From: Spirogloea muscicola
Lineage: Eukaryota; Streptophyta; Zygnematophyceae; Spirogloeales; Spirogloeaceae
Assembly (NCBI GenBank): GCA_009602725.1
Contig: WELB01000018.1
Span: forward strand, 1,173,871-1,190,234
Length of the DNA: 16,364 nt
Direction of reading: 5' to 3'
Each line of letters begins with the position of its first letter. Position 1 is the first letter of the stretch. This document shows, one piece after another, positions 7,935 to 16,364 of this stretch. Made by a program: the position numbers and the translations under genes. The notes beneath the pieces were generated by a model. That model saw only the letters and a program-made list of their open reading frames with translations, had not been told where the DNA came from and made no database searches.

Positions 7935-10900
7935 ATGCCGGGCCCGGCCCGGCCCGCCCCCACCTCCGCCCTCGCCTCGGGCCGCGCCTGCCCTTCCACT
8001 GCGCCTGCGCAGGATGAGCTCTCCAGATCAGACGCGCAGCCGGCCTGCACTCCAGCTGCATCTCATGACTCCGCTGACGCACTCTATCATGACGCATCGC
8101 AGGTACACGGGGTACCGTAGGCCCCAGCCGCTAGTGATACAGCTCGCTGCAGAGCAGTGCATGCTCTGCTGCACGGATAAGCTGTCTGACTCTGCTGCGC
8201 CTTCGTCATGTACAATGGCAGGTCTACATGGCCTGCATATTTCAGGGGCGCAGGTCTCGCAGAGCCATATCTCTCTGCGCTGCAGCAAGCATGCAGGCCT
8301 GTTGATTGATACCTGCACGTCAGGCATGCATGTGAGGCGGGCATTTGACCCGCCAGATTTTGGCGATTCATGGCGATCTAGAGTTGGCGTGGCGTACTAC
8401 GATGCTGGTGACAGCCGGCTGCATGTCCTGGAGACTTGGGAAGATGGGAGTCAAGACTACCCATGCATTCAATCATGTGAGAAGATGCTCACAAATCAAT
8501 TGCTGGGAGTACTGCCAGAGTATGTGCTGAAGCTATCTCACAAGAGAATTTAGTATGGCAATAGAAGCAGCCCCTGTTGGCATGGAAGATCTGGCATTGC
8601 GTGCAGTACACCTTGTCCATCTGGTGTGTCACGTAATCCAGTGAAATATCAAGTGCAACCTCACCTGATCTTCACGAGTACAAAGGCAGAGGATTGTTTT
8701 GTGAGCGCTTTGCAGAAGAAAGGTGCGCACAGACCATCTTTGAGCCGATTGATTGCTCTATAGCCTGGCAGCCTTGCTCTCTTCTTCAGTTTCTCTGCAA
8801 AATAACCAGCAGGCCTCTTAAGTTAGTATGTTGCCTCGGATCTCAAAGTAAATCAAGGCTTGGAAGATGCCTACACCTGCAGTGTCAGTGGATGGAGACG
8901 TGTTTGAGGTGAAGATGGTAAAGAGCTCCAACTTCAGCTTGGAGGCTGCCAAACATAGGTAATTGAAGCTGACAAGGCAGGAGCGCTTTGCATCTCATTC
9001 AGAACTAGCAATACAAGTCACGTCAATGGTTGTCTTGCAGTCATACAGAGGCTTCGAGCATGGCCTTTGCATAGGTTGCCACTGAGCTGTCACAGAATTC
9101 TACCGGGTGACTGGATGACCACGAACATACTCGTACAATTCAGACAACTTACATGATCCGCTTTTGTGATGGCTCTCCGCTGGTCCTCTCTATGCTGACA
9201 TGTGAAGGCTGAGCCATCTTGTACTGGATGACATGCCGGAGGGACTCAGTCCAAGGGAGCGGCTTCTAACTGTAGGATACTAGGCCTTCTTGAACAAGTG
9301 CTGAAGCCTGATCACAAGTTGCATCAATTCGTAGTTGCACTCCTTACCTGCTCGAAAACACGACATGAAACATAAAGAATGCTTGAAGTCCATTTGAAGG
9401 GGATGTGGATCATGACTTCTGACCAGCAGATGCTGGCATGCCCTCAGACACTCGGCATGGTGGTATGCAGCTGAGCACAATGATAGACATGAACAGCGAC
9501 ATGCAAGTACGAGCAGCCGGGGCATTGCTCATCACTCTCCAGCAGCAATCAATACTCAACGACTGTGGCCCGCAATTTGACGAAAGCCAGCTGTTACCTG
9601 CTGTGACTCCTCTGAAGATTGGAACCATCAACGAGCTCTCTGTGTATGACTACCAGCATGGGTGCAGGAGATCACCTTCTGACGGTCATTTACGTCATTC
9701 AAGAGAACGGAACCCGAGAGTCAGCAACGGAGCTCATTGCGGGGGGCAGCCCTATCATTGACCTTGGTGTACGTGTGTTCTCTGTGCAGCGATGGCTGCT
9801 TGACCATTGACAGCGCGACACATGAAGCCCTTGCTATTTTCCAGGTGGACAGACACCCAAGCTCGATGGGCATTGGCCAAGCAAAGGAGGGGTAAGATAC
9901 CTGCCTTTTCTCAATATCTGCCAGGTGCTGGCCATTGTTGCACCGTCCTGAGCACAAAATAAGTGCGATGAGCGTGACACACCTACTTGATTTGCTGATG
10001 TAGCTTGCCTAGTGTTGTGCTCTTCACTGCAGTTTCTCAGTTTTTGGCATGCTCAACAAGGTGAGCTGTGAGGACATCTACTGCACCTGTCCTCATCATC
10101 CACAGCATCAAATTGCCGACGTTGCCATGCTATCCTGCCCTTTCCACTGATGCTCTTTGTATGCCTCTGCCATGGAATGTGCTTACTAGTGCCTAACGGC
10201 GGCTGGGAGACGACTGTTGAGGTAAGTAGTTTCTCCTCCATCTCCACGAGCAGTCTACCTGTTCTGGTCTGCATCAGAATGCTCATTGCTGGACACAGCA
10301 TTGAGCCCACAACATTGAGGAGTGGCAGCTACAGAACGAGTAGACTCTCTAGCTTGAGTGAGTGGGCTCCACATAATTTCATCTTCTCTCACTTGCAGGC
10401 TCTGGTTCCTCAGACCCATTGTGAACATGGACAATATCAATGAGCGTCTCTCCACTGTATCCAGTCACAACTTCATTAAAAGCAATCAGGGAACTAAAAC
10501 TGCAACTTGCAAGAGGATAAAGCATACAGTTGCTGACTTTGACATGCTTGCCAGATAGAATACTTCTTGGAATTCCCAGATCTGTTGGCAGCAATGGAGT
10601 ATCCATTGAAACAGGCTAACATCTTGTCAAGGGCTGCGCAAGTAAGGATCTCCCAAGGTCTCCAAGCATTCAAAGTGTCACTTATGATAACGAATGACAA
10701 GTGTCAGCTGCTCATGTGAGAAAAATAAGCATGCCATCAGCCCTATTTGACAAGATTATATTGCAGAAACTGAATTCAGCAAGCCAGACTTTCTCTTCAC
10801 GTGATTGGCAAGAGCTTGCTGAGGTGCTCAACAGTGTGCCAAAGCTTGTAGCAGCACTTATCATCTTGTACTGAACAGGATCTGCAACTGTGCAACCCTT

Positions 10901-13900
10901 TTCTACTGTATTGTTTGTCTCCACTTTCAGGTCGTTGTGGTCACGTCACTCATGTCAATGAGGCGCCTTTAGATTAATGGCCAGCCATGTCGTGGACCTC
11001 TAAGAGTCTGCTACACGATCCTGTGCTTGTTACAGGGGGTTGCTGCTTGCCTGCATGTCAGGGAGCTTCTCAGTGGAACTGCTTGCAATGGGCAATTGCA
11101 GTCGACAAAGGCACTCAAGAGCTTGCCATTGAACAAGGTCAGAAAGAGATCAAGAACAGCAACATCGTAGGATGTTGAAAAGGCATGTTGAGCTTTTTAT
11201 AGGAGGAGTAACAAGAGTCATACTGCTGCAAGGCAACTCTCTGAAGCACTTGCAGACTTTTATCAAACTCAATACTGGACTGTCTTTGATATTCCTGTGC
11301 AGCTGAGCATAGAAGCAGCTCGCGAGTTGGCATACATAAGGACCCTGGCATGTACCAATGACTGAAATGCCAGCACGTTATTCTGGGCCGATATATTCTT
11401 ATGCTTTGCGATTAGCTGCGCTTGTGATTAAATGGACCAGTGAGCTTGCACCGCAGATCATTGGTGTGGTGGACTCTAAGCAAACCAGCGGTACCATGAT
11501 ACTTGAAGGCCTCTGCGAAGAGGTAGCCAACTTTAACGCTGGGACGTGCTCCTAGCAACCGATGTGGACCTGCGGGCACGTTCATGTGATAGCTATTGCT
11601 AATCTGCTGATAGGTACTAAGTTGCACGCAGCCGTCTTCCAGCTAGATGAACTGAAGCATCTATACGAAGGCCTTCCGGACTTTCTGCGTGAGGTACCAA
11701 GCACAAAGCTGAATTCTCAAGTGTGCATGTGAGGCAGACAGTATATTTTGCTGCACTCCTCATCAAGGCCAGTCATCGTGTATAGGTAATTGCCGCCTTT
11801 GGAGCATTGGCAGGTCAGTGAAAGCGAGCTGAAAAGGATTATGATGCACCTGAACGGGACAATCTCCAATGTGGAAGCCGCCATTGAGTATATACCTCAA
11901 GTAGGTGCGTGGTCGTATTTGCGGGGTTCATACTCAGTGATTTCTGATAGCTGATAACTATCTGAACAAGTAGCACTAACGCCCATATGCTGTGTGGCCA
12001 ATAGGGTATCTCATGCGCTTTGAAGGGGAGAAGTTTCCGCCTCACGTTCTAGATGCAGTGCCAGACTTTCACCACGCCGTATGTGCTCGTGACATTGTGT
12101 TCAAGTTGCATGCCTTGTTCTACCTTGTGGCTCCCATGAAGATACCTCGTGCCAATTGTTATCCTACAGTTCAGCCAGAAAGACGAGAAGCCTTTAAGAT
12201 GTGCAGAACATGGTTAAGGCAGTAGCTGACTGAGACGGCCACCCTCAATCAATGGCCAGTTTGAAGGCGATGATGAGGCTGGTCGAGGCCAATTCTATCA
12301 TACGAGGAGGACGGAGGAGCTGGACACTATCGTGGGGGATATTTACCACAAAATTTTAGGTTTTAAACATGGCCTTGCATCTGTCTCTTATGCATTGCTG
12401 CTTTGAGCATATAAGTCCAAGATGTGGTTGTTGCCATGAAACAATATGGGTTCCGTAGTCCGCCTTGCCTTGACAAGACAACAGCAACCACCTGAAAAGC
12501 TGAGGAAAGCATTGCAGACCTTGAATCTGCAATTATTCAAGACATGGAGTCTAAGATTGTCAAGAAGCAGTCAGCACTTCGCCAGGCCGTGGCATGGATT
12601 GCGGAGGTAGACTGGTACGAGCTAAATTTCTGTTGCCAGGTGACAATTGAAAGCTTGGGAAAAGGCGAACTCAATCTGCACCTTATCAGTAACTCTGCAC
12701 TCCTGACTCCGTTCTGCAGCATCATGGCTCTCAGCTTGAGTGCCAAGGAGTACAAATATGTCCGACCTGTAATCACGAAAAAGAATGTGCTTCACATAAA
12801 AAATGGCAGGTATGAGTTTGGAAAGGAACACAAAGCGGTCATATACACGTCTTCAGCGGGTGATTCGCGACTTATGCATGTGACAGTGGTCTCTCCTTAG
12901 GATCTTCAAGTCATGGCTCTGTGTCTGCTTGTTTCAAAAGACATCCATTGCAGGAGATGGCAGTGGACACCTTCATCCCAAATGATACGCACATATCCAA
13001 AGAAGGTCAACCCAGCAACTTTGCATTGCAAGCTCTTGGCAAAGACATGGCTTCTTCTGCAAACAACGCAGACTGATGTTCACTGTTCTCTTGCAGGCAG
13101 GATACAAGTCATCACGGGTCCAAATTATTCAGGGAAAAGTGTGTATGCAAAGCAGGTCTGCTTCTCGGGCCCTATCTTGTGTGCTTATAGCAGTCACAGA
13201 TTCTTGGCTTGACCTAGCTACCATGTGTGACTGATGTAGGCAGCAGTCGATGCTGCCCAGAACGTGATCCGACATGCTCTTATTACATTACACTAAGTGT
13301 TGCTTTGTCCTTGGTCTTCACATTAGTCCAGCCAAGCTCTCCACCTGTTGCAAACCAGCCTGACGAGGCACCAGGAGCTGACATTTATACTTGCTAGACT
13401 TTGATTGATGATTGTCCAGTCCTTTCTTTCCCAATATAACAGGTGGCTTTGATTGTCTTCTTGGCACACATTGGAAGCTATGTGCCTGCTGAAGATGCTG
13501 TTGTGGGACTCACTGATAGGTATCACAATCAGCTCACAGTCATGACTGTTCAGTCGTATCTAGCAACACTTGACCTTGCTCTAAGAGCTAACAGTTCCCT
13601 CAAAACATCGACGACAACCTGAAGCAGGATATTCACTAGAGTCGTGAGTACGGAAACCCTGGTGGTGCCACATTCTGCCTTCATGACTGACCTCAAACAG
13701 ATGTCTTCCATGCTTCGGTGAGTCTTACATCTGCCCCACGACTGACAACCTCGCAGTGCAATCAGAAGCAAGTTGTGACCTCATGTCTGCACAATAGAGG
13801 GACAGCGCAAAGGCCAGACTGGCCCTGCATCGAATGACTTCATTTTGTGGTGTAGATCGGTGATCCATGTGCTATCAAGTTCCCTAGACTTTTGAAAGAT

Positions 13901-15610
13901 CGATAGATTCCTTTACTAACTCTGCAATCAAGCTGCACAACTCGCATATACAGGCACACGACCACGAAGTCTCTTTGCATCATCGATGAGTTCGGAAAAG
14001 GAACCTTGACAGGAGGTCTGTGCAAGTTAGACTCTTGTAACAAAGCAGATGCTGCATGAATGTCTGCTTCTGCTCGCGCACACAAGAAAGAATCTTCAAT
14101 CCAGCATTGCAACATTGACTTGTAGATGGGCTCGGATTGCTTTGTGGAACTATCAAGTACTTCGCATCATCAGCAGCACCTCCCAAGGCACATTCGCCCC
14201 AGAAGCCATGTATTACCAGCAAGCAGTACGAGTCATTCATGGCATGTCAACAAACTTCACATGACAATCTGCTTCAAGTGTTCCCAACGTCCTGCCTGCA
14301 CGTTTTCCCAAGAAGCGGTGATGTCAGCTGTGCAGGTCATCATTTGCACACACTTCAATGAGGTTTTTGACGAGGAATTCCTGCCTAAGGTGCTTCGGCC
14401 TTCTTACTAGTCAATGCGGAAGTCAATGTTGATTCAGTTTTACGTGGGCAAGGAAGGCATGTTGAGAATGATCTACCACCAAGCTCTCAAAAAGAGCACA
14501 ACAACTTCCTGGCCCAAAAGAGGCTGCTCTGTGAATCCCAAACAATTATTGTGGTGGACGTGACGTTGATGCAGTCGCCAAGCTTATCATTCTTCACCAT
14601 GAGCATCTTGGACGAGAGTGGACAACTTCGGGAAGGCCTTATGACTGACAGGGAGCAGCAGACGCCATCTACGTCAAAGGAGGCCATTGTTTTCCTGTAC
14701 AGGTTTGCTGCTATTCACACAGCTGAAAATGGCTACAGTGATCTATGACTTCGTTCTCCATGTCATTTCTGGTGCTAGCAACCTCTTGTCCAATGTGTAC
14801 ACGTCGTCTGACCAGCTAGCTGATAGTCTTTGTGTAGTCTCTACATCCTGCAGACTGGTCCAAGGATGCGCACTTCCCAGCTACGGTGTGCTACCAATGC
14901 ACTGGCTTGACTTGTGAAGCATAAGCTGGTCAAGTCTCGCAGATATAGCTGCGGTGCTCAGTATGTACACCAACACCATGCCTTTGAATGAGTTTCCTGC
15001 CGTGTTCGCTGACATTTATGCACCTATGCATATTGCGCAGGTCTGCACTGTGCAGGATTGGCAGGTACTGAAGCTGTCACATTGCTTCTGCAAAGCAACA
15101 CTTTCAGTACTCCTTTCAGTCACTACGGTTGACGTGCTTTACGTTAGGTTCTGCAGGCATAGCACCAGAGATTATTCTCCGCGCCACTCAAGTCCTGCAA
15201 ATTATGGACAGTGATGGTGAGCTTCATCGCTTGGTGAATGCTCATACACTAGAGCGGGATGAGTCCTACAAGGTGAGTACATACACTGCAGTGTGCTGTT
15301 ATCACTTCATGTTGTCGCTCATTGCTTCTTGCACTTCCTACGGACGACGACAACAAGCTCTGCCAGTGCTCAAGGCACAGCACGCTTAGCTCAGCAGAAG
15401 TATGCAAAGACTTACTCGCATATCTTGGCAGCAAATCTACAAGAGTGTGTTAAATATCAGCAACTATCACTGAAGGTGTAAACGATGAAAGCCAGCATCA
15501 CGTAAGCGCAGGAACTTGTTGCGGAGCTACTCCACTTTGACTGTGAGAAAGGAGATCTTGAAGTGTTCCTTACAACTTTATCACACAAGCACCATCGCGG
15601 CTCCTCATAA
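7935..15610 (+). CDS. MSH5: MSH5, meiotic MutS homologue, at least 34 exons
   Basis: MSH5 pairs with MSH4 (MutS-gamma), a sliding clamp that stabilises recombination intermediates for crossovers in meiotic nuclei; it does not act in mismatch repair. Exons: 7935-8102, 8222-8253, 8382-8476, 8642-8722, 8883-8958, 9208-9271, 9471-9661, 9790-9891, 10033-10060, 10190-10221, 10399-10463, 10559-10641, 10767-10847, 11036-11137, 11303-11347, 11457-11522, 11643-11693, 11814-11904, 12005-12078, 12260-12359, 12518-12614, 12720-12809, 12941-13005, 13097-13155, 13443-13519, 13628-13717, 13954-14015, 14126-14187, 14336-14389, 14575-14702, 14854-14885, 15148-15272, 15398-15448, 15512-15610; about 905 aa. Phases agree throughout. 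Motifs: YMACIFQGRRVGVAYYD (connector start; MutS domain I is absent, as in MSH4/5), IFQVDRHPSSMGIGQAKEG, LWFLRPI, YHTRRTEELD, YVRPV, Walker A TGPNYSGKS (about 633-641), Walker B LCIIDEFGKGT (about 709), VIICTHFNEV and a C-terminal dimerisation helix segment. Uncertain: the start (in-frame ATGs at 7734 and 7815 also possible), the exon 31/32 junction and the last intron. Confidence 0.9.
11348..11456 (+). other. GC-AG intron 15 of MSH5
   Basis: The donor is CTG|GCATGT, the same hexamer as in the GC-AG intron of citrate synthase; the acceptor is CCGCAG (ending 11456). Joining gives RELAYIRTL followed by IIGVVDSKQ, the same length as the plant MSH5 segment. The only nearby GT (11351) would break the frame with this acceptor. 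Confidence 0.65.
14188..14335 (+). other. GC-AG intron 28 of MSH5
   Basis: The donor is CCCAAG|GCACAT, and the acceptor TGTGCAG ends at 14335. It joins KYFASSAAPPK directly to VIICTHFNEV without gap or insertion compared with the family. I found no GT donor nearby that keeps the frame and avoids extra residues. Confidence 0.7.
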
Positions 15611-16183
15611 CATGCATAGGAAGAGCAGTGGCAGTCAACACAAATGATAACCCAAGACCACTGCTTGGGCTAGCCAGTCAAGGCAACAGATTAAGCCTGC
15701 TGCAGCTGGCAGTGGTGGTGCTACAAGCATCCACGCTTAATCAGTCAAGGTGTAGCCCTTAAGATGTGCAAGGACAACCTATAGAACGACAACAAATCAG
15801 ACCTAAGAAGGTCAACCGATGGTGTGTAGCTCGTTATGAAGGTAGTGTGTCAAGACTCACACTTCTTGTACTTCATGTATCACTGCACTTGCACTCTGCT
15901 TTTTAAGGCGAATGGGAGACAACACTTCCTCTTGTCGTACAAGCATGGTTGACCTGAGAGCCCTAATGGTACAGATCGATCTGTTCACGTATGACACATC
16001 CGTACGGCGCGTCCATACGTACGACGGCTAAAAATTGCTGAGCAAAGACGTCCTACTTTAACCATTCCAGCTGCGGCCTGAAGCCCGTGGACCCTTGCAA
16101 TGCTACTGATGCTACAAGGCAGAAGAAGAATGTTGAAAAAAGGGTCCCTCTTGTACAAAGCAAGCGCGGCCAGATTGACTGGT

Positions 16184-16202
16184 GGCTGGGAGAGGCCAGC
16201 CC
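16184..16202 (-). repeat. Dispersed hairpin repeat, copy 4 (reverse)
   Basis: GGCTGG (16184-16189) and CCAGCC (16196-16201) form a stem with a 6-nt loop, followed by CCAAAAGGAATGGACAA. That tail matches the flank of copy 2 (CCAAAAAAGAATGAACAA), so these two copies share more than the hairpin alone. Confidence 0.6.
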
Positions 16203-16273
16203 AAAAGGAATGGACAAGGACAGAAGAATCCTGGGTGCTCTTGTAGGAGGAGGATCCAGCTGGCGCGTAAGCG

Positions 16274-16296
16274 CTTGTGTAACGAAGTTACACAAG
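16274..16296. terminator. Palindrome with TGTAA on both strands
   Basis: CTTGTGTAAC, then GAA, then GTTACACAAG: a perfect 10-bp inverted repeat with a 3-nt loop. The left arm carries TGTAA on the plus strand (16278-16282). The right arm carries TTACA (16288-16292), which is TGTAA on the minus strand. As TGTAA is the green-algal poly(A) motif, this could end transcripts arriving from both sides: MSH5 from the left and a convergent gene beyond the window. It lies about 670 nt after the MSH5 stop, which is long for a 3' UTR, though long 3' UTRs occur in green algae. Confidence 0.4.
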
Positions 16297-16364
16297 ATGG
16301 AACATCTATATCATGGGAGAGAGAAGGCGCGCGGTGCGCATGAAATTAAAGCGAGGCCAATTCA

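Larger units (their letters stand above)
15611..16364. other. 3' flank of MSH5, no gene supported
   Basis: This is the MSH5 3' untranslated region followed by intergenic sequence. It has an 8-bp inverted repeat GATTAAGC/GCTTAATC (15689-15696 and 15735-15742), a CGTACG-rich patch near 15990-16025, the fourth hairpin repeat at 16184-16202, and a perfect palindrome at 16274-16296. A minus-strand open frame at 16295-16053 runs through the hairpin repeat and is not accepted as a gene. I see no other coding signal. Confidence 0.5.

Noticed and set aside
9090-9125. An apparent YRVTG motif reminiscent of the plant MSH5 LRVTGMDD segment
   Set aside because: It runs into a stop at once and is out of phase. 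The exon at 9208-9271 aligns the same segment without gap and in the right phase.
12544-12900. A 118-codon plus-strand open frame taken as a single exon
   Set aside because: It spans MSH5 exons 21 and 22 plus an in-frame intron. Removing 12615-12719 gives a clean match to the family; keeping it inserts 35 unrelated residues.
15689-15742. 8-bp inverted repeat as a possible transposon end or terminator
   Set aside because: The stem is short and the loop is 38 nt; such a pair is expected by chance in a window of this size.
16053-16295. Minus-strand frame with a hydrophobic stretch resembling a signal peptide
   Set aside because: It overlaps the dispersed hairpin repeat and the palindrome, has no homologue I recognise, and is only 80 codons.
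1-16364. CRISPR arrays, bacterial operons, phage defence systems, rRNA or tRNA genes
   Set aside because: None seen. The window is eukaryotic, with spliced genes and no regularly spaced repeats; no cloverleaf-like tRNA was noticed by eye.

Overview
The window looks like nuclear DNA of a green alga, most likely a chlorophyte and perhaps a trebouxiophyte. The group is an inference. It rests on two very intron-rich genes with plant-type proteins, GC-rich first exons that give way to about 50% GC, TGCAG-type splice acceptors, weak donors including GC-AG introns, and a TGTAA poly(A) motif. There is no sign of bacterial or organellar organisation.

Layout. (1) Positions 1-131 are the end of a promoter or 5' leader carrying a short hairpin repeat. 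(2) Positions 132-4671, plus strand: a complete 17-exon mitochondrial citrate synthase. It splices to 1404 nt (467 aa), and the spacing of its three catalytic residues matches the animal enzyme exactly. (3) Positions 4672-6654: intergenic DNA with a probable poly(A) site, an unassigned GC-rich block open on both strands, a small tandem repeat and two more hairpin repeats. (4) Positions about 6655-7655, plus strand: a decayed reverse transcriptase domain of a Ty3/gypsy-type LTR retrotransposon, broken by stops and frameshifts. (5) Positions 7935-15610, plus strand: MSH5, the meiotic MutS homologue, in at least 34 exons, with one exon junction near the C-terminus not fully resolved. (6) Positions 15611-16364: 3' flank with a fourth hairpin repeat and a perfect palindrome carrying TGTAA on both strands.

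The two genes are not functionally linked: one is a TCA-cycle housekeeping enzyme and the other a meiotic crossover factor. They are simply neighbours on one strand, separated by a retroelement graveyard. I found no new multi-gene system. The most distinctive observations are an approximately 97-bp tandem duplication of a citrate synthase intron-exon boundary with a mutated first acceptor, a probable missing microexon in MSH5, recurrent GC-AG introns, a dispersed hairpin repeat and a palindromic two-way poly(A) motif.

All exon boundaries were worked out by eye from reading frame, splice dinucleotides and remembered family sequence; no alignment was run.
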